DNA of 64,000 bases from Holophagae bacterium (GTDB lineage: Bacteria; Acidobacteriota; Thermoanaerobaculia; Thermoanaerobaculales; Thermoanaerobaculaceae): contig JAAYVZ010000141.1 in assembly GCA_012516935.1 (NCBI GenBank), positions 62,001 to 126,000 on the forward strand, in the 5' to 3' direction. A model generated the notes under the pieces. The model saw only the letters and a list, made by a program, of their open reading frames with translations. It searched no databases and was not told the DNA's origin. Below, piece by piece: positions 27,430-36,700 of the stretch. Made by a program: the position numbers and the translations under genes. Position 1 is the first letter of the stretch; each line of letters begins with the position of its first letter.

Positions 27430-29484
27430 GTGAGCGCCGATCGACGCCGGTTCACCGTGGCCAACGGCGCCCTCCCGATCAGCCCGGCCTCTTCTCCCCA
27501 GCGGATACTGGTCGCTCTCGCCGGCCAGCCCAACGTCGGGAAAAGCACCGTCTTCAACCTCCTCACCGGACTCTCCCAGCACGTCGGCAACTGGGCCGGC
27601 AAAACGGTCGAGAAGAAGACCGGCACCCACCGCCACGGCGACGTCGAGCTCGAGCTCGTCGATCTTCCAGGTACCTACAGCCTCTCCGCCGCTTCGGAGG
27701 AGGAGCTCATCGCGCGGGACTTCCTGCTTTCGGCGCAGCCGGAGGTCGTCGTGGCGATCATCAACGCCGCGGCTCTCGAGCGCCACCTGTACCTCGTCGC
27801 CGAGCTCCTGCCGCTGCCGATCCGTCTGGTGGTCGGCCTCAACATGGTCGATATCGCAGCCCGGGAAGGCAGCGGGGTGGACGCCGTGGCGCTCGAGCGG
27901 GCCTTGGGTGTGCCGGTCGTACCGATGGTGGCGAGCCGCAACGAGGGAGTTGCCGAGCTGGTTGCAGCTATCGTGGCACGGGCACTGGGCTCGGGGACCG
28001 GCGAGCCTCGTCTGCCCGGTGTGCGCAGCGACCACCAGAGCGTGTGGAAAGAGCTTCAGGTGCTGGTGGCAGAGCATCTCCCTCCCACCCTGCCGAGCGC
28101 GTGGGCGGCCAGTAAGCTGCTCGAGGGCGACCGCGAGGTCACGCGCATCACGCGGGACGCGTGCCCCGCTCCAACCTGGGTACAGGTCGAGCGGCTGCTG
28201 GCTGCGCACGAGGATGGCATGCTGGCGGTCGCCTCGGGCCGGTACGAGTGGATCGCCCAAATGGTGCGGTCGGCGGTGCGGCTGCCGCGGGCTGGACAGG
28301 TGAGCGTCACCGAGCGGCTCGATCGCTGGCTGACCCACCCGGTCTGGGGACTGGCGGCGCTGGCCGGCGTCTTCGGGCTCGTCTACGGCCTCACGTTCCT
28401 GCTCGGCAAGCCGTTGCAGGAGCTCGTAGAGACGCTGATCACCCGCGGTCTCGGACGACCGCTCGGTGCCCTGCTCGCTGGCGCTCCACCCTGGGTCTCG
28501 GGCCTGTTCCTGGACGGCATCCTCGCCGGAGCTGGCGCGGTCGCCTCGTTCTTGCCGCTGCTCGCCATCTTCTTCGCCGTCCTTGCCGGGCTCGAGGACG
28601 TGGGGTATCTGGCCCGCGCCGCCTACGTGACCGACCGTTTCATGCACCTCGTGGGGCTGCACGGCAAGAGCTCGCTGCCGCTCATGCTGGGGTTCGGTTG
28701 CAACGTGCCGGCAGTGATGGGCGCTCGCATTCTCGACTCGCCCAAAGCCCGGCTGCTCACCGTGCTGCTCGCCCCCCTCGTGCCGTGCGCCTCGCGCATG
28801 ACCGTCATCCTGTTCGTGGCGCCGCTGTTCTTCGGGGCCTGGGCGCCGCTCGTGGCCTGGGGGCTGGTGCTGCTCGCGCTTGGCGTCCTGGTGGCGTTCG
28901 GCGTGCTCGCGGGTCGGCTACTGCTGCGTGGAGAGCGCGGGGTGTTCATCATGGAGTTGCCGCTTTACCACCGGCCCAAGCTGCGGACCATCGCCCTGCA
29001 GACCTGGCAGCACAGCCTCGAGTTTCTGCGCAAGGCCGGCACCGTCATCGTCGTCTTCTCGGCCATCGTCTGGGCGCTCTCGACGCTGCCGCACGGGCGC
29101 ATGGAGGATAGCCTCCTGGCTCGCGCAGGGCAGGCGCTGGCCCCTGCGGGCGCCGTGCTCGGCCTCGATTGGCGGCTGCTGGTGGCGTTGTTATCGTCGT
29201 TCTTCGCCAAGGAGAACGCGGTAGCGACGCTGGCCGTGCTGTTCGCCGGCGGGCACGAGCACCGGCTCGGTGAGACACTCGCCGCGGCGTTCACCCCGCT
29301 TGCCGCCCTCAGCTTCCTGGTCGCCTACACGCTCTTCGTGCCGTGCGTGCCGACCCTGGCCACGTTGCGCCAGGAGGCCGGCGGCTGGCGCTGGGCAGCG
29401 CTGTCGTTCGGCACCCTCCTCGTCCTCTCCCTGACCGCAGCGGCGCTGGTATTCCAGCTCGGCCGGCTGCTCGGGTGGGCTTGA
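27430..29484 (+). CDS. feoB: ferrous iron transporter FeoB
   Basis: A 684-residue inner-membrane Fe(II) transporter with an N-terminal G domain (about 25-190): G1 GQPNVGKST, G3 DLPGTYSL, and the FeoB-style G4 NMVD. A helical GDI region follows, then two Gate domains with about ten transmembrane helices (LPLLAIFFAVLAGLEDVGYLARAAY and GFGCNVPAVMGAR carrying the conserved Cys, and VPCVPTLATL). It starts at GTG 27430 and ends overlapping the next start by 1 bp (TGATG). It is somewhat shorter than E. coli FeoB (773). Confidence 0.95.
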   Translation: MSADRRRFTVANGALPISPASSPQRILVALAGQPNVGKSTVFNLLTGLSQHVGNWAGKTVEKKTGTHRHGDVELELVDLPGTYSLSAASEEELIARDFLLSAQPEVVVAIINAAALERHLYLVAELLPLPIRLVVGLNMVDIAAREGSGVDAVALERALGVPVVPMVASRNEGVAELVAAIVARALGSGTGEPRLPGVRSDHQSVWKELQVLVAEHLPPTLPSAWAASKLLEGDREVTRITRDACPAPTWVQVERLLAAHEDGMLAVASGRYEWIAQMVRSAVRLPRAGQVSVTERLDRWLTHPVWGLAALAGVFGLVYGLTFLLGKPLQELVETLITRGLGRPLGALLAGAPPWVSGLFLDGILAGAGAVASFLPLLAIFFAVLAGLEDVGYLARAAYVTDRFMHLVGLHGKSSLPLMLGFGCNVPAVMGARILDSPKARLLTVLLAPLVPCASRMTVILFVAPLFFGAWAPLVAWGLVLLALGVLVAFGVLAGRLLLRGERGVFIMELPLYHRPKLRTIALQTWQHSLEFLRKAGTVIVVFSAIVWALSTLPHGRMEDSLLARAGQALAPAGAVLGLDWRLLVALLSSFFAKENAVATLAVLFAGGHEHRLGETLAAAFTPLAALSFLVAYTLFVPCVPTLATLRQEAGGWRWAALSFGTLLVLSLTAAALVFQLGRLLGWA

Positions 29485-29789
29485 TGCTCGAGCGGCTACT
29501 CGATCGCCTCGCGGCCGGCGTGACCAGCGTCCCGGAGCTGGCGCGCTCGCTCGACACCTCACCCGAGCTGGTCGAGATGATGCTCGAGGACCTGGCCCGG
29601 CGCGGTCTCGTGCAGGCGGTGGAGAGCTGCGGTGGTGCCTGCCAAAGGTGCGGCGTGGCCGGGTGCTTGTCATCGTGGCGCGGCCGGGCGTGGACCGTGG
29701 CGGCTCCCTCCAGAGCGGTCGAGAAGGTCGAAGACCTGTCCCCCGCCCGGTCGAGCACCGAAAGCTCTCGCGGACACCGCCACCTTTGA
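29484..29789 (+). CDS. feoC: FeoC-like winged-helix Fe-S protein
   Basis: A 101-residue protein. Residues 1-50 form a small winged helix (VPELARSLDTSPELVEMMLEDLARRGLV), followed directly by a cysteine cluster CGGACQRCGVAGC and a polar tail. This layout, together with the 1-bp overlap with feoB, matches FeoC, an Fe-S protein thought to protect FeoB from proteolysis or sense oxygen or iron. The last 30 residues are Ser/Arg-rich and may be disordered. The start is the ATG at 29484, translationally coupled to feoB. Confidence 0.82.
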   Translation: MLERLLDRLAAGVTSVPELARSLDTSPELVEMMLEDLARRGLVQAVESCGGACQRCGVAGCLSSWRGRAWTVAAPSRAVEKVEDLSPARSSTESSRGHRHL

Positions 29790-29810
29790 CCCTCCTCCAC
29801 CCGACCCGGT

Positions 29811-29819
29811 TGGTATGAT
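29811..29819 (+). promoter_or_regulatory. extended -10 promoter of udp
   Basis: TGGTATGAT (extended -10, hexamer 29814-29819), 25 nt before the udp ATG at 29845; the leader carries GAGGGGG. A TTGACC further upstream is about 22 nt away, too far for a standard -35. The ATG at 29818 falls inside the hexamer and is therefore not a likely start. Confidence 0.5.
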
Positions 29820-29844
29820 GGCCGGTGCGAACGAGGGGGACGCC

Positions 29845-30621
29845 ATGAGCGCAGACGTCAAGTACCACGTACATCTCAACCGGGAGATGCTAGCGGGTGC
29901 GGAGGTCGCGATCCTGCCCGGAGATCCGGGGAGGGTCGGCAAGACCGCGAGGTATCTCGACCCCGAAGCGCATTTCCTGGCGTCCAACCGGGAGTTCACC
30001 TCGTGGCTCGCCACGCTCGACGGCCGCCAGGTGCTGGTCTGCTCGACCGGGATCGGTGGGCCGTCGGTGTCGATCTGTGTCGAGGAGCTGGCAGCGCTCG
30101 GCATCACCAGCTTCTACCGCATCGGCACCACCGGGGCGATCCAACCCGACATCGAGCTGCCGTGCGTGATCATCACCACCGGCGCGGTACGCCTCGACGG
30201 CGCCTCCACTCACTACGCGCCGCTCGAGTACCCGGCTGTGGCCGACCTCGAACTCACCAACTCGCTGGTTGCTGCAGCCCGTGAGCTGGGGCTTCCCCAC
30301 CGGGTGGGGATCACCGCCGCCTGCGACACCTTCTACCCCGGCCAGGAGCGCTACGACACCTTCACCGGCTATGTGCCACGCCGCTTCCAGGGCTCGCTCG
30401 AAGAATGGAAGCACCTCAAGGTGCTCAACTACGAGATGGAGTCGGCGACGCTCTTCGTCATCGCTTCGGTGTTCGGGCTGAAGGCGGCGATGGTTGCCTC
30501 CGCCATCGTCTCACGGACCCGCAGCGAGACCCCGGACGACGCGGTTTTGGCGCAGGCGGAGGAGAACCTGGCGCGGGTCATGAAAAGAGCGCTTCAGCTC
30601 CGCGGCACAGCGCGGTCCTGA
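29845..30621 (+). CDS. udp: uridine phosphorylase
   Basis: A 258-residue nucleoside phosphorylase (uridine plus phosphate to uracil plus ribose-1-phosphate). It tracks the E. coli Udp motifs closely: ILPGDPGRVGKTA, SNREFTSW, VCSTGIGGPSVSICVEELA, RIGTTGAIQP, VRLDGASTHYAPLEYPAVAD, DTFYPGQERYDT and NYEMESATLF. The ATG at 29845 (MSADVKYHVHLNREM) has GAGGGGG upstream. The class II photolyase begins 35 bp later on the same strand, so they may form one operon with the MFS gene after it. Confidence 0.96.
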   Translation: MSADVKYHVHLNREMLAGAEVAILPGDPGRVGKTARYLDPEAHFLASNREFTSWLATLDGRQVLVCSTGIGGPSVSICVEELAALGITSFYRIGTTGAIQPDIELPCVIITTGAVRLDGASTHYAPLEYPAVADLELTNSLVAAARELGLPHRVGITAACDTFYPGQERYDTFTGYVPRRFQGSLEEWKHLKVLNYEMESATLFVIASVFGLKAAMVASAIVSRTRSETPDDAVLAQAEENLARVMKRALQLRGTARS

Positions 30622-30656
30622 CTCCCGATGGCCGCCCGTATGTGGAGCACGGCCGC

Positions 30657-32120
30657 GTGAGCCAGATCCCCGATCTCCGCATACGCGCCTGCAACTGCGC
30701 ACCGCTCCGTCCGGATGGCGACTACGTGCTCTACTGGATGATCGCCAACCGGCGACCCCACTTCAACTTCGCGCTCGAGCACGCGACCGGAAAGGCGCAG
30801 CGGCTACAGAAAGGGCTGGTGGTGCTCGAGCCGTTGGCTGCGGACGACCCCTGGGCTTCGGACCGCCTGCATGCGTTCGTCATTCAGGGGATGGCGGCCA
30901 ACGCGGCGGCGTTCAGCCGGACCGGCGCCCGCTACCTCCCCTACCTCGAGCCGACACCAGGGGCGGGCAAGGGCCTCGTGGAGGCGCTCGCTGCCCGTGC
31001 GTGCCTGGTGGTGACCGACCGCTTCCCAGCGTTGGTCCTGTCCCGTCTGGTGACTGCGACGGCGGCGAAGCTCGATATTCGCGTGGAGGAGGTGGATGGG
31101 TGCGGGCTACTGCCGCTCGCAACGACGGCGCACGCGTACCCCTCGGCCCACACCTTCCGCCACTTCCTCCAGCAGGTGCTTCCCACCCACATCGAGGACC
31201 TCCCGTCACCCGACCCCCTCGCTGGAGCGCTGCTGCCGCCGGTGGCACTCCCACCCGAGATCGGGCATCGGTGGCCCCAGACGCGTCCGGCCGGGCTCAC
31301 GGCGGACCCGGCGAGCCTCTCGGTGTTCCCCATCGACCACACCGTGGCGCCATCCCGGACCCTCGGGGGCTGGTCGGCAGGGCGCCAGGTGCTCGCTGGT
31401 TTTCTCGACCGCCGGCTGTGCCGCTTCGCGACGGAGCGCAACCATCCCGACGCGGACGCGACCTCGGGGCTGTCGCCGTACCTGCACTTCGGGCACCTTT
31501 CGGTGCACGAGGTGCTGGTCGAGCTCGCCCGGCGGGAGGGATGGACACCCGACCGGCTGGTCGGAGGCGGCACCGGCGCACGCGCCGGCTGGTGGCGGAT
31601 GTCGGAGCCGGCCGAGGCGTTCCTCGACCAGCTCGTGACCTGGCGCGAGCTCGGCCACAACTTCGCCGCCACCCGCGACGACCTCGACGGGTACGAGTCG
31701 CTGCCGACCTGGGCGCGGCAGACGCTCGAACGGCACGCCACCGACCCGCGTCCGTACTGCTACGACCTCGGCACGTTCCTCGCCGCCGCCACCCATGACC
31801 AGGTGTGGAATGCGGCCCAGCGGCAGCTCCTGCGGGAAGGTCGTCTGCACACCCACCTCCGCATGCTGTGGGGGAAGAAGATCCTCGAGTGGTCCCGCTC
31901 GCCCCGCGAGGCGCTCGCGATCATGCTCGAGCTCAACAACCGCCTGGCGCTCGACGGCCGCGACCCCAACTCCGCCTCCGGCATCCTCTGGTGCCTCGGC
32001 CGCTACGACCGTCCGTGGAGCCCCGAACGGCCGATTTTCGGCACCGTGCGATACATGTCGAGCCAGGCCACGCTGCGCAAGGTGCGGATGCGCAACTACC
32101 TGGAGCGGTTCGGGTCATGA
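30657..32120 (+). CDS. class II cyclobutane pyrimidine dimer photolyase
   Basis: A 487-residue FAD-dependent DNA repair enzyme that uses blue light to split pyrimidine dimers. The class II hallmarks are present: PLRPDGDYVLYWMIANRR at the N-terminus, SGLSPYLHFGHLS, FLDQLVTWRELGHNFA, and the C-terminal MLWGKKILEWSRSPREAL, LDGRDPNSASGILWCLGRYD and FGTVRYMS. Class II enzymes are typical of animals, plants, archaea and a minority of bacteria. The GTG at 30657 is chosen for a GGAG 9 nt upstream; a GTG at 30642 would add five residues. Its stop overlaps the MFS gene by 4 bp. Confidence 0.93.
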   Translation: MSQIPDLRIRACNCAPLRPDGDYVLYWMIANRRPHFNFALEHATGKAQRLQKGLVVLEPLAADDPWASDRLHAFVIQGMAANAAAFSRTGARYLPYLEPTPGAGKGLVEALAARACLVVTDRFPALVLSRLVTATAAKLDIRVEEVDGCGLLPLATTAHAYPSAHTFRHFLQQVLPTHIEDLPSPDPLAGALLPPVALPPEIGHRWPQTRPAGLTADPASLSVFPIDHTVAPSRTLGGWSAGRQVLAGFLDRRLCRFATERNHPDADATSGLSPYLHFGHLSVHEVLVELARREGWTPDRLVGGGTGARAGWWRMSEPAEAFLDQLVTWRELGHNFAATRDDLDGYESLPTWARQTLERHATDPRPYCYDLGTFLAAATHDQVWNAAQRQLLREGRLHTHLRMLWGKKILEWSRSPREALAIMLELNNRLALDGRDPNSASGILWCLGRYDRPWSPERPIFGTVRYMSSQATLRKVRMRNYLERFGS

Positions 32121-33310
32121 CCGGGAGTCACGATCCCGCCATCCGCAGGCTGCCAGCGACGGTGCTGGTCCTGGGGGCGGTGAGCTTCCTCACCGACCTC
32201 TCGAGCGAGATGATCTACCCGCTGCTGCCGGTGTTCCTCGCCACCGTGCTGGCCGCCGGCCCGGTGGCGCTCGGGTGGATCGAGGGCGTAGCCGAGTCCA
32301 CGGCCGCGTTCGTCAAGCTCGCGGCGGGGCTGCGCTCGGACCGGGTGCGGCGACGCAAGCCGCTGATCCTGGGCGGCTACGCGCTCGCCGGGCTGGTCCG
32401 GCCGCTGATCGGGCTCGCGACCTCGTGGCTCGCGGTGCTCGGCTTGCGCTTTGCCGACCGCATCGGCAAGGGGCTGCGTACCGCGCCGCGCGACGCCCTG
32501 ATCGCCGACGTGACCGAGCCCGAGCAGCGCGGGCACGCGTTCGGCGTCCAGCGCACCCTCGATCACGCCGGCGCGGTCGCTGGCCCGCTCGTGGCCGCCG
32601 CGCTCCTGACCTGGGCGGGGCTGGGGTTGCGGGCGGTCTTCCTGCTCGCCGCCGTCCCCGCGGCGCTCATGGTGGTCGTCATCGTCCTCGGCGTGCGCGA
32701 GGCCCCGGCCGCGACGCATGAACACCCCGCGCTCCGCCTGCGGGGTGCGTGGAGCCAGCTCGACGGGCGGTTTCGCCTGTTCCTGGCGGCGATGCTGGTG
32801 TTCACCCTCGGCAACTCGACCGACGCCTTCATCCTCCTGCGGCTGCAAGGGGCTGGGGTCTCGGCGGCGGGGATCGCGGTCATGTGGGCGGCGTTCCACG
32901 TCGTCAAGATGGTCGCGACCTACCTCGGGGGGCGGCTCTCCGACCGGCTGGGGCGCCGGCCGATGGTGCTCGCGGGGTGGGCGGTCTACGCCGCGGTGTA
33001 CCTCGCGTTCGCCCTCGTCGACAGCCCGCGGGCCGTGCTCGTGACGTTCTTCTGCTACGGCGTGTACTACGGGCTCACCGAGCCGGTGGAGCGCGCCTGG
33101 GTGAGCGAGCTCGCCCCGGCCGGTCTTCGCGGCACGGCGCTCGGCCTGTACCACGGCGTCGTCGGGCTCGGCGCCCTCCCCGCCTCGGTGCTGTTCGGCC
33201 TCGTCTGGCAGCGTCTTGGCAGCGGAGCCGCGTTCGCCCTCGGGGCCTCGCTCGCCGCCGTGGCGGCGGCGCTGCTGCTGGGCGTCAGGTCGCGGTCCGC
33301 TGCCGCCTGA
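32117..33310 (+). CDS. MFS transporter
   Basis: A 397-residue, 12-helix major facilitator. The N-terminal FLTDLSSEMIYPLLPVFLA, the loop RSDRVRRRKPLILGGY and DRIGKGLRTAPRDALIAD are typical of an MFS_1 group found next to diverse genes and annotated only as putative efflux carriers. A second-half repeat RLSDRLGRRPMVLAG is also clear. The substrate cannot be inferred. The ATG at 32117 overlaps the photolyase stop (ATGA), indicating coupling. Its 3' end overlaps the convergent antiporter gene by 26 bp. Confidence 0.92.
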   Translation: MTGSHDPAIRRLPATVLVLGAVSFLTDLSSEMIYPLLPVFLATVLAAGPVALGWIEGVAESTAAFVKLAAGLRSDRVRRRKPLILGGYALAGLVRPLIGLATSWLAVLGLRFADRIGKGLRTAPRDALIADVTEPEQRGHAFGVQRTLDHAGAVAGPLVAAALLTWAGLGLRAVFLLAAVPAALMVVVIVLGVREAPAATHEHPALRLRGAWSQLDGRFRLFLAAMLVFTLGNSTDAFILLRLQGAGVSAAGIAVMWAAFHVVKMVATYLGGRLSDRLGRRPMVLAGWAVYAAVYLAFALVDSPRAVLVTFFCYGVYYGLTEPVERAWVSELAPAGLRGTALGLYHGVVGLGALPASVLFGLVWQRLGSGAAFALGASLAAVAAALLLGVRSRSAAA

Positions 33311-33743
33311 TCGAGGCCCAGGTGCCGAGCCCCAGCCCGATGACGGTCAACGGCACAACGAGGTAGAGCACCATCGCGCCGAGTACTGGCTGTCCGCCGT
33401 GACCCACCGCACCGAGCAGCAGGTAGGCGAGGGAGAGACCGTAGTAGGCCAAGAGCAGCGCCCCCTCGGCTCGCGAGACGGTGCTGCCGGTGAAGAAGAT
33501 CGGCAGGCAGACGATCGCCACCGCCCCATCGACCACGAAGCGCGCACCCAGCACCGCCATGCCGAGCCCGGCACCAACACTCACCGCCAGCTCCGGCGCC
33601 GAGGTCCCGAACGCCACCACGGTGAGACCGATCAGGAGTGAGGAGACGCCTGCCGCCGCCGCCAGCCGCACCGCGCCCCGCACCAGCAGCTCGGCACCGA
33701 CGACGAGCAGGGTGAGCCCTCCGACGAGGAGGAGCTCGCTCAC
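33285..33743 (-). CDS. internally shortened Na+/Ca2+ antiporter-family protein
   Basis: A 152-residue membrane protein. Residues 1-50 match the start of a CaCA exchanger including the alpha-1 motif (GAELLVRGA, GLTVVAFGTSAPELAVSV). After about residue 60 the sequence matches the C-terminal end of the same family (CLPIFFTGSTVSRAEGALL, a YY-containing helix, LVVPLTV). The middle of a normal 310-360-residue exchanger, including the rest of alpha-1 (GNVVGSN) and all of alpha-2, is missing, with the frame kept. It is either a decayed gene or a reduced protein. It starts 4 bp after the peptidase stop, as the second gene of that operon. Without alpha-2 it should not transport by the usual mechanism. 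Confidence 0.7.
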   Translation of the reverse strand: MSELLLVGGLTLLVVGAELLVRGAVRLAAAAGVSSLLIGLTVVAFGTSAPELAVSVGAGLGMAVLGARFVVDGAVAIVCLPIFFTGSTVSRAEGALLLAYYGLSLAYLLLGAVGHGGQPVLGAMVLYLVVPLTVIGLGLGTWASIRRQRTAT

Positions 33744-33747
33744 GGCG

Positions 33748-36700
33748 TCACCGGGCCCCGAGAGTGACCTGCGGCTGGAGCTCCTGATCTCCCCGGGCGA
33801 GCGTCACCGTCACCGTCTCGCCCGGGCGGCGGGTTCGGAGGGCGGCGGAGAGGTCCGCCAGACCCGACAGCCGCTGCTCGCCGATCGCGAGCAGCACGTC
33901 GCCAACCGCGATCCCGGCCCGCTCGGCCGGAGAGTCGGGCGTCACCTGCGCCACTCTGACTCCCGGCCCCTGAAAACCGAAGTCGGGCATGGTGCCGAGG
34001 CTGGCCCGCTGGCCACCGGTCGGCGGGGGCGCGATGGGCGCCGCGGAGGCCTGACCGAGCGTCGTCGTGAGCGGGTCGCGCCGTCCGCCCAGGTAGGAGA
34101 CCACCTCGGCCGCCACCGCGGCAACCTTGACGAGCCCAGCGGCGTCGAGCTTGTCGACGGTGTCGGACGGACGGTGGTAGTCGGCGTTGGGACCCGAGAA
34201 GAGCTGTACCGCCGGCACGCCGTGCGCAAGGCACGACACCTGGTCGGAGGCGTCGAGCTGCTCGGCGACGATCGCAACTGGCACCCCGGTGGTGGCGCCG
34301 GCGCCCATGAAAACGAACGGCCACTCGCGTGCCGAGTCCGAGCCGAGCACGTACAGCGTGCCCTCGTCGAGCCGACCCACGGTGTCCAGGTTGAGGCAGG
34401 CAACCGGCAGCTCGCCCGCCGCCATCCCAGCGAGTAGATGCTGCGAGCCGAGCTTGCCGGCCTCTTCACCGGTCACCACCGCGAACAGCAGCCGGCGCGA
34501 CGAGGGGGGTTGGGCCGCGAAGTGCCGTGCCAGCTCGAGCAGAACCGCCACGCCCGAGGCGTTATCGTCGGCCCCGGGGTGTACGCGCCCCTCGTTGCCG
34601 GCACGCACGTCCGGCCAGCCATGCCCCAGGTGATCGAGATGGGCCATAACCAACACCGGCGCCAGCCGCGGATCGGAGCCCGGCACGACACCGACCAGGT
34701 TGGTGAGCACCATCTTCCTTTCGGGCTTTCCGCCCTTCCACTCGAAGTCTTGGCGGAACGCAGCGTTCTGCCCGGGCCGCAAGCCCGCCTCGCGCATCGC
34801 CGACTCGACCCAGTCGGTGGCAGCAGCCAGCCCGGGCGTGCCGAGCCCTCGCCCCTCGCGTGCTGGGTCGGCGAGCCACGCCACCGTGCGTACCATGCGT
34901 GACCCGTCGAACACCGGTGGCAGCTTAGCGAGGGGCTCCCGTCGCGGGAGCCTGAGCTCCGGTAGCGGTCCATCCGTCAGCGACCGGACCAGTGGCGAGC
35001 CGGTCGCGGCCCAGATCCCCTTGGCCACGTTTTCGGGCGCCGCGCCGCGGAAGCCGAGGTAGCCGTACTTGCTGTAGTGGGGAAGCTTGCGCCCCAGGCC
35101 CGGGATCGCCGCCGGGGAGCTCGCTGCAAGCAGCGCTACCGCCTGCCCTGACCCTCCGGGGTGGCGGGCCACCAGCGCCAGCGAAAGATCGCTCTTGGCG
35201 AGCTGCTCGTGGCCGACGGCGACGGTCTCCGACGTGACCTTCACACCCTCCCCGGCCAACCGCTCCAGCACCGCTCCGACAAAGCGGTTCGACCAGCCGA
35301 GCACCCACACGTTACCCTCCGGCAGCACGGTGAGCTCGGAGTCCATCACCAGGTGCCCATCACCCTTACCTTTTTGCCAGACCGACACGAGGTCCCGCCA
35401 GGCGGCCAGCTCGCCCTCCCCAGCCCCGGCCGGGAGCACATAGCTGGGCCGGTCGTCGCCCAGCACGGTCGACAACGTGGGTGGAAGCTCGGCCGGGTCG
35501 AGCCGCCGCATGATGTCGAAACCAGGATCGACGTCCAAGCGGATGGGTCTGGACAGCAAAGGGACGATGGCGCTGGCCTTGCGCCCAGCCATTTGCACCA
35601 CGGCTGCTATCGCCGGTCCCTCGGTGACGGTGATGAGCACCGGGACGCGGAGCGGGAACGGCTCCTCGGGTTGCGTCTGTTCAAGCGTGAGCTCGAGCTG
35701 ATATCCAGCTCCATCCGGGAGCTCGCGGACAACCGCCGCCGCGATCGCCAGACGCGGCGCCCCCGGACGCGAGACCCAAGTCGCGAAGAAGGTCCGCCGG
35801 CTCGTGCCGGTCTCGGCCTCGAACGCTGCCTCGAGGTCGGCGAACGAGGCGCGCTGGTTGGCGTGCTTGCGCCAGAAGCGCGTGAGCCCGGCCAGGAAAG
35901 TGGCGTCACCCACATCCTGTCTCAGCATATGGAAGAGCATCAAGCTCTTGCCGTAGCCGACTGCCTCGGTGGCGGCCGAGGTGCGGGAACCGAACTCCGA
36001 GAGGGGAAAATCCTTGCCGTCGCGGACGAAATCCGAGTATTTCCTGAGCGTGTCTCGGCGGTAGCCAACACCCTCGCCGCGCTGCTCGGCTAGCAGGTGG
36101 TCGGCCATGTAGGTGGTGAGGCCCTCGCACCAGTTGCCACCCTCCGCCGCCACGTACACCGAGTTCCCCCACCAGTTGTGGAGCAGCTCGTGGGGGTACG
36201 AGGAGGTGAGGATCCAGGGAAAACGAATGACCTTCGGCCCCAGCAAGGTGAAGCCCGGCATCCCGTAGCCGGTCTCCCAGAAGTTCTCGACCAGTGCGAA
36301 CGAGGGCCAGGGGAACGCCGGAAGCATCGACTCGTACAGCGCCAGGTAGCGCTTCGTCGCATCGAGGTAGCGGCGGGCGAGCAGCGGGTCGGGCGTGCGC
36401 AGGAACGCCATGAGCTCGACGGGACCGGCCTGCTCCCGGACCTCGGTCCACGGGCCGGCGACCAGATAGACCTCCTCCACGGGGCGCTCGCACACCCACC
36501 GTTCGCGGCCCTCGCTCCTCGTGCGCCGCCCCTGACTCACGCTCCGCCACCCGGTCGGGGCGCTTGTCACCTCCAGCTCGAACGTCACGAGGGCGTCGCC
36601 GAAGGTCGGGACCCAGAAGCTGATACCGGCCAGGAACACGCCCTGCGGGTCGACGATCCCCGCTGTCTCGGAGAAGCTGCGTTGGTACTCCTCGTCCGGC

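Noticed and set aside
26092-28662. Long minus-strand open frame (856 codons) opposite hutU and feoAB
   Set aside because: It crosses three real genes and an intergenic gap in antisense, with no recognisable motif; a third-position GC artefact.
29784-29791. TTGACC as -35 of the udp promoter
   Set aside because: The spacer to the TATGAT hexamer would be about 22 nt, too long; the extended -10 is a better explanation.
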